DNA of 64,000 nt from positions 1 to 64,000 of the forward strand of contig JBBQBI010000015.1 of the NCBI GenBank assembly GCA_038363005.1, read 5' to 3'. The notes beneath the pieces were generated by a model. The model was given only the letters and a program-made list of their open reading frames with translations. It was not told the DNA's origin and did not search any database. This document shows, piece after piece, positions 10,423 through 19,290 of this stretch; within the stretch, counting starts at the first letter, position 1; every line of letters begins with the position of its first letter. This stretch comes from JAKOWB01 sp038363005 (GTDB taxonomy: Bacteria; Pseudomonadota; Alphaproteobacteria; Kiloniellales; JACOMY01). Made by a program: the position numbers and the translations under genes.

Positions 10423-11541
10423 ATGTCCGAAGTCGATGCCCTGGCGGTGCATGGCGAGCTTGGCGTCATGACGGCCGATCCGGCAGCGTCCTGGACGCTG
10501 CCCAGCCGCTACTACCTCGACCCGGCGATCCACGCCCTGGAGCAAGCACGCATCTTCCAGCGCGCCTGGACCTATGTCGGCCATGCCAGCGAGGTACCGG
10601 CGCCGGGCAGCTACTTGACCGAGCGCGTGGCCGGACAGCCGGTGCTGCTGCTGCGCGACCGCGACGGCGTGCTGCGCGCTTTCTACAACGTCTGCCGGCA
10701 TCGCGCGCACCTGCTGCTCAAGGGCTGCGGCCAGCTGAAGGCCGGTATCACCTGCCCCTACCACGCCTGGACCTATGCGCTGGACGGGCGCCTGAAGGCG
10801 GCGCGCCTGACCGATGCGGTGGCGGGCTTCGACAAGGCCGAATTTCCGCTGCGCCCACTGCCGCTGACCAACCTGTCCGGCCTGCTCTTCGTTTCGCTGG
10901 ATCCGCAGGCGACGCCGCTGGCGGAGGAGGTGCCGGGTTTCGAGGCGACGCTGCTGGAGCACCTGCCCGGGCTGGCCGACTTCACCGTCGCGGCGCGGCA
11001 GGACTTCGACATCCAGGCCAACTGGAAGGTCTGCGTCGACAACTTCAGCGAGGCCTATCACATCCCGGTGGCGCATCCGGAGCTCAGCCGCCTGCATGGC
11101 GGGCAGCCCAAGGCGGCAGTGGTGGGTGCGCGCTTCGCCAGCTACCGCAACATCGGCCGCAGCAGCTATCCGGGGTTCGCCGTGCAGCCGGACGAACCCT
11201 ATCTCACCTGGACCCTGTGGCCGCACCACTGCCTGCTCAGCCTGCCGGGCAGCTGGCACCTGATCATGCTGCGCATGACGCCGGAGGGCCCCGGCCGCTG
11301 CCTGGAGCGCGCCGACATCCTGGCGTCGCCGGGCGCGCTGGCGCCAAACCTGGAGGCCGTGCGTCGGCTCTTCGCCGAGGTCTTCAATCCTGAGGACATC
11401 GCCATCGTGGAGAGCGTGCAGCAGGGGCTGGCCAGCCTGGGCTATGACCAGGGGCGCTATATCGTCGACGCGGCGAACTCCTGGTTCTCGGAGAGCGCGC
11501 TGCACCGCTTTCACCGTCAGCTGCTCGCGGCGCTCTCCTGA
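10423..11541 (+). CDS. Rieske non-heme iron oxygenase, quaternary-amine (CntA/GbcA/Stc2) type
   Basis: Oxygenase (alpha) subunit that should use O2 and electrons from a reductase to hydroxylate or N-demethylate its substrate. 372 residues. The Rieske [2Fe-2S] ligands are Cys91, His93, Cys111 and His114 ('CRHRAH', 'CPYHAW'). The mononuclear-iron site is in 'DNFSEAYHIPVAH', with His213, His218 and a late Asp near 325. The residue bridging the two centres is Glu210, where naphthalene-type dioxygenases have Asp. Glu is the feature of carnitine monooxygenase and related quaternary-ammonium oxygenases. ATG at 10423 follows GGGAG. It diverges from the LysR gene, and its 3' end overlaps the convergent ABC ATPase gene by 25 nt. 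No reductase gene is in the window. The substrate is not determined by the sequence. Confidence 0.9.
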   Translation: MSEVDALAVHGELGVMTADPAASWTLPSRYYLDPAIHALEQARIFQRAWTYVGHASEVPAPGSYLTERVAGQPVLLLRDRDGVLRAFYNVCRHRAHLLLKGCGQLKAGITCPYHAWTYALDGRLKAARLTDAVAGFDKAEFPLRPLPLTNLSGLLFVSLDPQATPLAEEVPGFEATLLEHLPGLADFTVAARQDFDIQANWKVCVDNFSEAYHIPVAHPELSRLHGGQPKAAVVGARFASYRNIGRSSYPGFAVQPDEPYLTWTLWPHHCLLSLPGSWHLIMLRMTPEGPGRCLERADILASPGALAPNLEAVRRLFAEVFNPEDIAIVESVQQGLASLGYDQGRYIVDAANSWFSESALHRFHRQLLAALS

Positions 11542-13556
11542 GCGGCGGCCGCCTGCAGGCGCGCCAACTCCTCCACCGGAATGTGGCAGTGGATGACGTG
11601 GCCGGGGCCGGCGTCGGCCAGTGGCGGCTCCTCGGTCTCGCAGATGCGGCCGATCTTGCGGGCACAGCGGGTGTGGAACACGCAGCCCTTGGGTGGGTCG
11701 CTGGCGCTGGGGATCTCGCCGCTGAGGCGGATGCGCGTGGCGCGCCGCCCGTCGATCGAGGGCACCGCGGAGAGCAGCGCCTCAGTATAGGGATGCTGCG
11801 GGCCGGAGAAGACCTGCTCGGCCGGGCCGACCTCCATCAGGCGGCCGAGGTAGAGAACAGCGATGCGGTCGGCCAGGAAGCGCACCACGCCCAGGTCGTG
11901 CGAGATGAAGATGTAACTGACCTGCCGCTTGGCCTGCAGCTCGACAAAGAGATTGAGAATGGCCGACTGCACCGAGACGTCGAGCGCCGAGGTCGGCTCG
12001 TCGCAGACCACCAGGCGCGGCTCGCCGGCGAAGGCGCGGGCGATGGCGACGCGCTGCTTCAGGCCGCCGGAGAGCTGGCGCGGCTTGGTGCCCAGCGTGC
12101 GGTCGGGCAGGCGCACGGCGCGGGTCAGCTCCAGCAGGCGCTCGTCGCGCGCGGCGCCGAACAGGCCGGCCAGCTTACCGATGGCGCGGCCGATGATGCG
12201 GCGCACGGCATGCGCCCGGTTCAGCGCGGAATCGGGGTTCTGGAAGACGATCTGCAGCGCCTTGCCCTCGGCCGCCGAGCGGCGGTCGAGCAGGCCGGGC
12301 AGCGGCTTGCCGTCGAGCTGCAGGCTGCCCTCCTGGTCCGGTGCGACCAGCCCCAGCAACAGGCGGGCGAAGGTGGTCTTGCCGCTACCGGACTCGCCGA
12401 CCAGGCCCAGCGTCTCGCCGGCCTTGAGCTGCAGCGAGACGTCGTGCACCGCCTTCAGGCTGTGACCCTTCATGTGGAAGGTCTTGGACAGGTGCTCGAC
12501 GCCCAGCAGCGGCGGGGCGTCGGCCGCCACTGGGGCCGGCGTCGGCAGGGCCGGCTCTGTGCGCGGCAGGTCCGGCGCCTCCTGCCAGAAGTGGCAGCGG
12601 CTACGCCGCCCGTCGCCCAGGTCGAACAGCGGCGGCGGTGTGGTACGGCAGAGGTCACGGGCCAGCGCGCAGCGGTCGGCGAAGACGCAGCCGTCGATCC
12701 GCAGGTCGGCCGCCGGCAGGAAGCCGGGGATGGTGTCCAGCGGCCCCTGGTCCTTGCGCCGGCCACGCTGCGGCAAGCAGCGCAGCAGGCCGACGGTGTA
12801 GGGATGGCGCGGCGCGGCGAAGAGCTCCGCCGCGGTGCCTTCCTCCACCATGGTGCCGGCGTAGAGCACGCCGACCCGCTCGCACAGCGTGGCGATGACG
12901 CCCAGGTTGTGACTGATGCAGAGGATCGCGGTGTTGAACTCGGCGCGCAGCTGGCGCACCAGGTCGAGCACCTCGGCCTCCACCGTGGCATCCAGGCCGG
13001 TGGTGGGTTCGTCCAAGATCAGCAGCGCCGGATTGATCGCCAGCGCCATGGCGATGCAGACACGCTGCTGCATGCCGCCGGACAGCTGGTGCGGATAGCG
13101 GTCGAGCACGCGCCTGGGGTCGGCGATGCGCACGCGCTGCAGCATCTCGGCCGCGCGTGACAGCGCCTCGCGGCGGCCGAGGCCCAGCGGTTCATAGACC
13201 TCGGCCATCTGGCGGCCGATCTTCAGCGAGGGGTTCAGCGCCCGCCCAGGGTCCTGGTAGACCATGGAGACGGCACCGGCGCGCAGGTGGCGCAGCTCGT
13301 CGCCGCTGAGGTGGGTGAGGTCGCGGCCGGCAACCTCGATGCGGCCGCCGCTGATCTGGCCGTTGCGTGCCAGGTAGCCAACGGTGGCGTAGGCGATGGT
13401 GGACTTGCCGCAGCCTGATTCGCCGACCAGGCCATAGGCCTCGCCGCGGCCAATAGTGAAGGAGACGCCATGCACCACCTGGCGTTCACCGCCGCGCACG
13501 CGGTAGCTGACCGACAGGTCCTCGACGGCGAGGGCTGGTGTCGTGGCGTCAGTCAT
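11517..13556 (-). CDS. Fused Dpp/Opp-type ABC transporter ATPase (DppD-DppF fusion)
   Basis: 679 residues carrying two complete ABC ATPase domains that are separate proteins in classical dipeptide/oligopeptide importers. The first has Walker A 'GLVGESGCGKSTIAYATVGY', signature 'LSGGMQQRV' and Walker B 'LLILDEPTTGLD'. The second has 'GLVGESGSGKTTFARLLLGL', 'LSGGLKQRV' and 'LVVCDEPTSALD'. Each half ends in the oligopeptide C-terminal region with cysteine clusters ('DGCVFADRCALARDLC' and 'KGCVFHTRCARKIGRIC'), which in this family can bind an iron-sulfur cluster. ATG at 13556 overlaps the upstream permease stop by 8 nt. It is the last gene of the operon that begins with the Rieske gene at 19215. 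Confidence 0.95.
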   Translation of the reverse strand: MTDATTPALAVEDLSVSYRVRGGERQVVHGVSFTIGRGEAYGLVGESGCGKSTIAYATVGYLARNGQISGGRIEVAGRDLTHLSGDELRHLRAGAVSMVYQDPGRALNPSLKIGRQMAEVYEPLGLGRREALSRAAEMLQRVRIADPRRVLDRYPHQLSGGMQQRVCIAMALAINPALLILDEPTTGLDATVEAEVLDLVRQLRAEFNTAILCISHNLGVIATLCERVGVLYAGTMVEEGTAAELFAAPRHPYTVGLLRCLPQRGRRKDQGPLDTIPGFLPAADLRIDGCVFADRCALARDLCRTTPPPLFDLGDGRRSRCHFWQEAPDLPRTEPALPTPAPVAADAPPLLGVEHLSKTFHMKGHSLKAVHDVSLQLKAGETLGLVGESGSGKTTFARLLLGLVAPDQEGSLQLDGKPLPGLLDRRSAAEGKALQIVFQNPDSALNRAHAVRRIIGRAIGKLAGLFGAARDERLLELTRAVRLPDRTLGTKPRQLSGGLKQRVAIARAFAGEPRLVVCDEPTSALDVSVQSAILNLFVELQAKRQVSYIFISHDLGVVRFLADRIAVLYLGRLMEVGPAEQVFSGPQHPYTEALLSAVPSIDGRRATRIRLSGEIPSASDPPKGCVFHTRCARKIGRICETEEPPLADAGPGHVIHCHIPVEELARLQAAAAQESAASS

Positions 13557-14427
13557 GCAGCGCCGCCTGCATCGCATCGGCCACCAGGTTTACCGCCACC
13601 ACCAGCGAGGCGATGGCCAGGCTGTCGAACAGCACGGTCCACCAGTAGCCGCCGGTCAGCAGGCCGTAGTTGGTGGAGATCGACAGGCCCCAGTCGGGCG
13701 AGGGGGGCTGGATGCCGAAGCCGATGAAGCTGAGCGTCGCCACCGCGAAGATGGCGTAGCCCAGGCGGATCGTGGCCTCGACCAAGATTGGCGCGGCGAC
13801 ATTGGGCAGGATCTCAATGAACATGACGTAGAGCCCGCTTTCGCGCCGCAGCTCGGCGGCGGCGACGTACTCCACCTCGCGCTCGGCCAGCACAGCGGCG
13901 CGCACCGTCTTGGCGATGATCGGCGCGAAGGTGAAACCGATGACCAGCACCACGGTGATGGTGGAGGTGCCGAGCGCCACCAGCGCCAGCAGCGCGATGA
14001 CGATGGTCGGCAGTGCCAGCATGGCGTCGATCACGCGGCTCAGGATCTCGTCGGCCCAGCCGCGGTAGTAGCCCATGACCAAGCCCAGCGCGGCGCCGGC
14101 GAGGGTGCTGATCAAGGTCGCCAGCGGCGCCACGGTCAGGATGTCTCGCGAGCCGACGATGACGCGAGAGAAGACGTCGCGGCCCAGCTGGTCGGTGCCG
14201 AACCAGTGCTCGGCCGACGGGGGCATGAGGTAATTCATCATGTCGTCGGCATAGGGATCCAGCGGCACCACTGCCTCGCCGAACAGCGCGCAGAAGACCC
14301 AGAACAGGATGATGGCGGCGCCCACCAGAAAGGTGGGCGAGCGCAGCAGCACGCGCAGGCGCTCGCGGCGTTCCCGCGCGGCGGCGCCACCGTCGCTGGC
14401 GACCAGGGGCAGGGGGGCGTCGCTCAT
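13549..14427 (-). CDS. Dpp/Opp-type ABC transporter permease (DppC-like)
   Basis: 292-residue inner-membrane permease. A DppC-type N-terminal segment 'FLVGAAIILFWVFCALFGEA' leads to 'PSAEHWFGTDQLGRDVFSRV', the hallmark of the C-type permease. The EAA cytoplasmic loop ('AVLAEREVEYVAAAELRR') contacts the ATPase. About six membrane segments are expected. ATG at 14427 overlaps the upstream dppB-like stop by 4 nt (ATGA), and its own stop overlaps the ATPase start by 8 nt, so the three are translationally coupled. Confidence 0.95.
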   Translation of the reverse strand: MSDAPLPLVASDGGAAARERRERLRVLLRSPTFLVGAAIILFWVFCALFGEAVVPLDPYADDMMNYLMPPSAEHWFGTDQLGRDVFSRVIVGSRDILTVAPLATLISTLAGAALGLVMGYYRGWADEILSRVIDAMLALPTIVIALLALVALGTSTITVVLVIGFTFAPIIAKTVRAAVLAEREVEYVAAAELRRESGLYVMFIEILPNVAAPILVEATIRLGYAIFAVATLSFIGFGIQPPSPDWGLSISTNYGLLTGGYWWTVLFDSLAIASLVVAVNLVADAMQAALHD

Positions 14428-15377
14428 TCGCCGCCCCCCAGTCGGATGCGTGGGTTCAGCCAGGCATAGATCAGGTCGGCCGCCAGGCTGGCCAGGATGA
14501 AGACCGCGCCGACCACCAGGACGGCGGCCTGCAGCATGGGGAAGTCCTTCTTCTGCGCGGCGGTGTAGATCAGGCTACCGATGCCGCGGTAATGGAACAG
14601 CACCTCGATCGCCACCAGGCCGCCCAGCAGGTAGACGGTCTGCGTCGCCACCACCGAGATGGTCGGCAGCAGGGCGTTGCGCAGCGCGTGGCGGCGGATC
14701 GCGGTGGAGCGCTTCAACCCCTTCAGCATGGCGGTGCGCATGTAGTCGGAATCCAGCGCCTCGATCATCCCGGCGCGGGTCATGCGCGCGATATAGCCGA
14801 ACAGCACCAGCACCAGCGGGATCGACGGCAGCAGCAGGTATTTGATCTGCACCAGCAGGCCGGCGTCAGCCGGCGCGGCGGCGGAGAGCGGCAGCCATTT
14901 CAGCCAGACGCCGAAGATCAGGATCAGCACGATGCCGGAGATGAACTCCGGTACTACGGCCGCTGACAGCCCGCCGACGGTGATGACGCGGTCGAGCGGC
15001 CGGCCAACGAAGAGCGCCGCCAGCACGCCACCCAGGATGCCGAGCGGCACCACCAGCACCAGGGCGAGCAGGGCGAGGCGCAGCGAGTTGCCCAGCGCAT
15101 TCCAGACAAAGGGCGCCACCGGCTGGCGCATGGCGAAGGAATCGCCCATGTCGCCCTGCACAAAGCCGCCGAGCCAATCGGCGTACTGCGCCAGCAGCGG
15201 ACGGTCAGTGCCGAGTTCGTGGTTCAGCTGGTCGACGGCGCGGGGATCGGCGAAGGGGCCCAGCATGGCGCGCCCGACATTGCCGGGCAGGACGTGGCTG
15301 GCCAGGAACACGATGATGCTGAGCAGCCAGAGCGTCAGCACGAACAGCAGAAAGCGTCGCAGCGCGACTTTCAGCAA
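14424..15377 (-). CDS. Dpp/Opp-type ABC transporter permease (DppB-like)
   Basis: 317-residue inner-membrane permease. The first membrane helix (about residues 9-28) is followed by a large periplasmic loop with 'LNHELGTDRPLLAQYADWL', typical of DppB. The EAA loop is 'RTAMLKGLKRSTAIRRHALR' and late 'LVAIEVLFHYRGIGSLIYTA' matches the family. The start codon is TTG at 15377 with a G-rich ribosome site. A strong hairpin at 15412-15439 separates it from the binding-protein gene upstream. Confidence 0.94.
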   Translation of the reverse strand: MLKVALRRFLLFVLTLWLLSIIVFLASHVLPGNVGRAMLGPFADPRAVDQLNHELGTDRPLLAQYADWLGGFVQGDMGDSFAMRQPVAPFVWNALGNSLRLALLALVLVVPLGILGGVLAALFVGRPLDRVITVGGLSAAVVPEFISGIVLILIFGVWLKWLPLSAAAPADAGLLVQIKYLLLPSIPLVLVLFGYIARMTRAGMIEALDSDYMRTAMLKGLKRSTAIRRHALRNALLPTISVVATQTVYLLGGLVAIEVLFHYRGIGSLIYTAAQKKDFPMLQAAVLVVGAVFILASLAADLIYAWLNPRIRLGGGE

Positions 15378-15411
15378 CGGCCCCGCCCTTGTCCCGTGCC
15401 TTCACGAGAGG

Positions 15412-15439
15412 CCCCCGGCCGCCCTGCGGCGGCCGGGGG
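15412..15439 (-). terminator. Strong intercistronic hairpin after the substrate-binding protein gene
   Basis: A perfect 12-bp GC stem (CCCCCGGCCGCC / GGCGGCCGGGGG) with a 4-nt loop. It lies 30 nt beyond the binding-protein stop and 34 nt before the permease start. No T-run follows on the transcribed strand. It therefore looks more like an RNA-stabilising or attenuating hairpin that lets the binding protein be made in excess than a full terminator. Confidence 0.75.
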
Positions 15440-15469
15440 TATCTACGTGCCCGTAAGGCAAACGCTAGC

Positions 15470-17128
15470 CTAGAAGGACGCCTGGTCCAAGCGGATCTGC
15501 CCCATCGCGGTGGGGATGACGCCGTTCAGGCCGACCTTGGTGGCGCTGACGAAATCGTAGAAGTAGCTGAACAGGACCGGTGTCTCTTCCAGCAGCAGCT
15601 TCTGGATCTGGCTCGCCGAGGCGCGCTGCGCCTCGAGGTCCAGGGCGGCGATATAACTGGCCACCAGGCCATCGTAGGTCGGGTTGTTGAAGTGCGCCGA
15701 GTTCCAGGTCCCGGTGCTGGCCAGCGGCGCCGCCAGGAAGACGTTGGGCACGCCGCGGTGGCCGTAGTCGGTGATGCCCATGGTGGAGTCCAGCCAAGGC
15801 GACTTGCCGGGCACCGCGTCGCCGTAGTAGGTGCCCTGGTCGAGGACCTGCAGCGTGATCTTGCCGCCGATCTGCTTCACCGCGTTCTGGATCAGCACGG
15901 CGTACTCCGGCAGCTCCAGATAGTCCTCGGTGGTCAAGGTGACCTCGAAGCCGTCCTTCATGCCGGCGGCTTCCATCAGCTGCTTGGCCTCGGCGATGTT
16001 CTTCTCGCGCTGTGGCACGCTTTGGTCGGTGGAGGGATAGACCGCGGCGAAGGGGCTGTCGTTGCCGATCGCCGCCTTGCCCTTCATCATGCCGTTCACC
16101 AGCGCCGGCCGATCGAGGCAGAGCGCGATGGCGCGACGCACGCGGGCATCCTTGAAGGGGTCCATGTCGACCCGCATGTGCACCTGCTCGTGCGCCGTCG
16201 AGGGCCCGGTCAGGATCTGGATGTTCGGGTCGTTCAGCAGCGCCACGGACTGCAGCACCGGGGCCTGCAGGATCAGGTCCACCTCGCCACCCTGCAGCGC
16301 CAGGATCTGCGGCTGGATGTCGTTGTAGTAGGAGATCTCGATCCGGTCGGCGATCGCCTTGGGGCCCCAATAGCCGTCGAAGCGGGTGAACTTGGCGCCG
16401 ACCTGCGGGGTGTAGCTTTCGTACTTGTAGGGGCCGGTGGCGATCCAGTTCTTCTCGAACTCGGCGCCTTCCTTAGCCGGCAGGATCACGGCGTTGTAGT
16501 TGTCGGACGACAGGTAGTAGGGGAAATTGCCGTTCGGCGCGTCGAGCGTGAACTCCACCGTGTAGTCGTCGATCTTGCGCGTTGCGCCGGCCGACAGCAC
16601 GCCGCTGAAGGCGGAGAGCGCGTTGGAGCCGTTGGCCGGGTCGGCCAGGCGGTTGATCGTAGCGACCACGTCGTCGGCCGTCATGGTGGCGCCGTTGTGG
16701 AACTTGACGCCTTGGCGCAGCTTGAAGGTCCAGACCGTGCCATCCTTGTTGGGGCTCCAGCTTTCGGCAAGCTGCGGTGCCAGGGTCAAGTTGGGCATGT
16801 CGAAGCAGAGGTATTCGCCGACCTGGCTCAAGGTGGTGATGCCGCCGCCGTCGGCGATCTTCATCGGGTCCAGCGTCGCCGCCGGCACGGTCTGCGCCAT
16901 GCGCAGCACGCCGCCGGGGACCGCCGCGCGCGCCGCGCGCGGCATGGTGCCCATGCCGACGGTGCCGAGGACGCCGCCCAGGAAGGGCAGCGACAGTCCC
17001 AGCACCGAGCCATGGCGCAGGAAGCTGCGGCGGTCGATGCGGCCGGCGACCAAGCCGTCGATCAGGTGATTCTCGATGGGGCTGCGGCCGCGCCGCAGCA
17101 GATCCAAACGCTTGAAATCGAATTTCAT
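15470..17128 (-). CDS. Dpp/Opp-type periplasmic substrate-binding protein, Tat-exported
   Basis: SBP family 5 protein of 552 residues that delivers its ligand to the permease pair downstream. The twin-arginine signal is 'DRRSFLRHGSVLGLSLPFLG' (about residues 31-50), with a cleavage region near 'PRAARAAVPGG'. Family features include 'DGTVWTFKLRQGVKFHNGAT' and 'MTADDVVATINRLADP'. The ATG at 17128 has GGGAG 8 nt upstream; an upstream frame extension has no support. The upstream neighbour is a PhyH gene 120 nt away on the same strand. The presence of Rieske and PhyH oxygenase genes suggests the ligand is a small amine or amino-acid derivative rather than a peptide. This is inference. Confidence 0.93.
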   Translation of the reverse strand: MKFDFKRLDLLRRGRSPIENHLIDGLVAGRIDRRSFLRHGSVLGLSLPFLGGVLGTVGMGTMPRAARAAVPGGVLRMAQTVPAATLDPMKIADGGGITTLSQVGEYLCFDMPNLTLAPQLAESWSPNKDGTVWTFKLRQGVKFHNGATMTADDVVATINRLADPANGSNALSAFSGVLSAGATRKIDDYTVEFTLDAPNGNFPYYLSSDNYNAVILPAKEGAEFEKNWIATGPYKYESYTPQVGAKFTRFDGYWGPKAIADRIEISYYNDIQPQILALQGGEVDLILQAPVLQSVALLNDPNIQILTGPSTAHEQVHMRVDMDPFKDARVRRAIALCLDRPALVNGMMKGKAAIGNDSPFAAVYPSTDQSVPQREKNIAEAKQLMEAAGMKDGFEVTLTTEDYLELPEYAVLIQNAVKQIGGKITLQVLDQGTYYGDAVPGKSPWLDSTMGITDYGHRGVPNVFLAAPLASTGTWNSAHFNNPTYDGLVASYIAALDLEAQRASASQIQKLLLEETPVLFSYFYDFVSATKVGLNGVIPTAMGQIRLDQASF

Positions 17129-17248
17129 CTGCTTGTCTCCCAGTTGCCCTGCTGCCATCGCGAACGACGTTGCGCCCGCCTCTGCTTCATCATACCCGAG
17201 TTGACCCTGCAGCCCACGGTCGATCGGTCGCAGCACTCATGCGGCGGC

Positions 17249-18037
17249 TCATGCGACCCGGCCATAGAAGCCCAGCTGCTCCTCCGGGGTGAAGAGGACG
17301 CCCGGACGATCGTAGTAGGAGAAGATCGCCACGATACGCTCGCGCTCGCCCTTCGGCGGGCTGACGCGGTGCAGTGTGTTCTTGCCCAGGAAGACGTTCA
17401 GCGTGCCGGGCGCCAGCGGCAGGGCGCGCACCTCGGGGTCCGCGCCGGCCAGCACGCGGGCGACGCCGTCGTAGTTCGGCTCCTCGGCGGTTCGCAGGTT
17501 GTAGCGGTATTCCAGTTCGCCGCCGATGGTCGGGGCCTGGATCATCAGGGTGGTGGTGAAGATCGAACGGTCGAAGTGCCAGTTCAGCCCCTCGCCGGCG
17601 CGGTACTCCATCACGTTTACCCGCGCCAGGGGATCGGCCATGGCATAGAGGCGATGCATCCCCAGCGTGGCGGCCAGGAAGTCCTGCAGCGCCGGGCATT
17701 CGTAAATCCGGGTGATTACGGAATCGCCGATCTGGTCGCCGCAGAGCGTGTGGTTGATGGTGTCGACCATGCGCAGCGCCGGGTGGTCCGGCGACAGTCC
17801 GGGGACCTGCTTGAGGAAATAGACGTTGTGGCGGCGTTGGTGGACGAAGGCCTCGGTGGCGAAGCGCGGCCGCAGCGCGGCGGCGCAATCAGCGATGGCC
17901 CCCGGACGCACCAGGCCGTCGAGGCTGAACAGGCCCTGGCTGGCCAGCGATTGCCGGCAGCGCTCGACCAGGGCCAGATAGGCGTCGCTGCCCGGCTGTT
18001 CCAGCGGGTAGCGGTCGAGATCGAGGATGTCCTTCAC
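17249..18037 (-). CDS. Phytanoyl-CoA dioxygenase (PhyH)-like Fe(II)/2-oxoglutarate oxygenase
   Basis: 262 residues. The iron facial triad is visible as His154 and Asp156 in 'LNWHFDRSIF' and distal His223 in 'NTLHRVSPPKGERERIVAIF'. The arginines after it (about residue 232) are suited to bind 2-oxoglutarate. Its GTG start overlaps the stop of the upstream Rieske gene (GTGA), so it is co-translated with that oxygenase and probably acts on the same substrate or its product. It is one of three unrelated-looking PhyH members in this window. The reaction is expected to be a hydroxylation; the substrate is not predictable. Confidence 0.85.
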   Translation of the reverse strand: MKDILDLDRYPLEQPGSDAYLALVERCRQSLASQGLFSLDGLVRPGAIADCAAALRPRFATEAFVHQRRHNVYFLKQVPGLSPDHPALRMVDTINHTLCGDQIGDSVITRIYECPALQDFLAATLGMHRLYAMADPLARVNVMEYRAGEGLNWHFDRSIFTTTLMIQAPTIGGELEYRYNLRTAEEPNYDGVARVLAGADPEVRALPLAPGTLNVFLGKNTLHRVSPPKGERERIVAIFSYYDRPGVLFTPEEQLGFYGRVA

Positions 18038-19215
18038 GGGCTGGCTCCCTTGGCCTGCTGCCCGGGGCTAAGGCGCGACAGCGCGTCGCCCAGGCGCTGG
18101 TTGAGATAACGGTAGAAATCCAGGGTCGGGCCTTCGAAGTCGGCTGGCGCCAGCGGGCCAGGTGCGAAGCTGGGCGACTGCAGCCCCTGCATCAGGCCGA
18201 GCAGCACGGCCTTGTCCTCATTCATGGTGCGCTGGAACAGCTCGACCGCCCAGGTGACGCGCTCCTCCGGCCAATCGGCGCCGAAGAAGATCAGGCCGAG
18301 CTTCAGGCGCACGGCCTCGGCGCCATCGGGCTGGATGCAGATGAAGGAGCTGTAGTCACCGGCGCAGCCGATCACCAGGCCAGGCGGCACCGCCGCCATG
18401 ACGCAGCGGTCGGCCTCTTCGTCGCTGAGGTCGGGGTGGCCCTTCTGCGAGCGCGGCAGCGTCGGCGAGAAGCCGGCGTAGTAGCCGAAGTAGCCGTCGC
18501 CTGCCGGGAAATGCTGGCAGAGGCTGGTCGGATTGACCGGATGCAGGGTTTCCTTGTGCAGCGGCGAGAGGTGATAGCCCTCCATGAAGTTCTCGATGAA
18601 GCACTTCCAGTTGATCGCCCAGCGCTCGCTCTCCAGGTAGCGCAGCGTCATCTGCTCCAGGTGATAGTGCGCCACCAGTGGCTCCAGCCCGGCCAGGCGC
18701 GCGGCCAGCGGCGGCGGCTCGGCAGCCAGGCAGACGAAGACGAAGCCATGCCAGGTTTCGCAGGCGAAGCTGGGCAGGCGGCAGTCCCGCGGGTTGAAGT
18801 CCGCGCGCTTGCCGAGGCGTGGCGCGCCGATCAGGCGGCCGGCGGTGTCATAGGACCAGGCGTGATAGGGGCAGACGAAGGTCTTGCGGTTGCCGCGGTC
18901 GGCCGCCAGCAGGCTGCCGCGATGGCGGCAGACGTTCGACAGGCAGCGCAGCCTGCCATCGACGCCCCGCACCACCAGGACCGGTTCTGCGCCAAGCTGC
19001 GCAGTCAGGTAATCCCCGGGCTTGGCCAACTCTTCCTCGCGCCCGACGCAAATCCACTCGCGGGCGAAGAGTTCGGCCTGCTCCAGCGCAACGACGGCCG
19101 GGTCGGTATAGAAGGCGGCCGGCATGCCCCAGGCGCGCTCATAGGGGCGCTGGCTGACATCCTGCAAGGCACTGCCGAGGCCGCCAGGGCCAACGTCGCT
19201 CGCTGCCAAGGGCAC
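18034..19215 (-). CDS. Rieske non-heme iron oxygenase, quaternary-amine type (second copy)
   Basis: 393 residues, paralogous to the product of 10423-11541 but clearly diverged. The Rieske ligands are Cys96, His98, Cys115 and His118 ('CRHRG', 'CPYHAW'). The catalytic iron site is in 'NFMEGYHLSPLH', with His215 and His220. The bridging residue is again Glu (Glu212), as in carnitine/glycine-betaine type oxygenases. GTG at 19215 is the in-frame start. GGGGAGG sits only about 2 nt before it, so the exact start is uncertain; no better one is seen. It is the first gene of an operon with PhyH, binding protein, two permeases and fused ATPase. A palindrome nearly identical to the LysR operator lies 76 nt upstream. 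Confidence 0.9.
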   Translation of the reverse strand: MPLAASDVGPGGLGSALQDVSQRPYERAWGMPAAFYTDPAVVALEQAELFAREWICVGREEELAKPGDYLTAQLGAEPVLVVRGVDGRLRCLSNVCRHRGSLLAADRGNRKTFVCPYHAWSYDTAGRLIGAPRLGKRADFNPRDCRLPSFACETWHGFVFVCLAAEPPPLAARLAGLEPLVAHYHLEQMTLRYLESERWAINWKCFIENFMEGYHLSPLHKETLHPVNPTSLCQHFPAGDGYFGYYAGFSPTLPRSQKGHPDLSDEEADRCVMAAVPPGLVIGCAGDYSSFICIQPDGAEAVRLKLGLIFFGADWPEERVTWAVELFQRTMNEDKAVLLGLMQGLQSPSFAPGPLAPADFEGPTLDFYRYLNQRLGDALSRLSPGQQAKGASP

Positions 19216-19290
19216 ATCCTCCCCATGAACCTGCGATCAGACTATCAGGTGGCTAAGCGGCTCCGGCGAACCGAGAAATACTCAGACTGT

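Noticed and set aside
15389..18109. Over 900-codon open frame on the plus strand opposite the binding-protein and PhyH genes
   Set aside because: Antisense artefact of GC-rich codon use; no motif, start site or ribosome-binding site supports it, while the minus-strand genes are clear.
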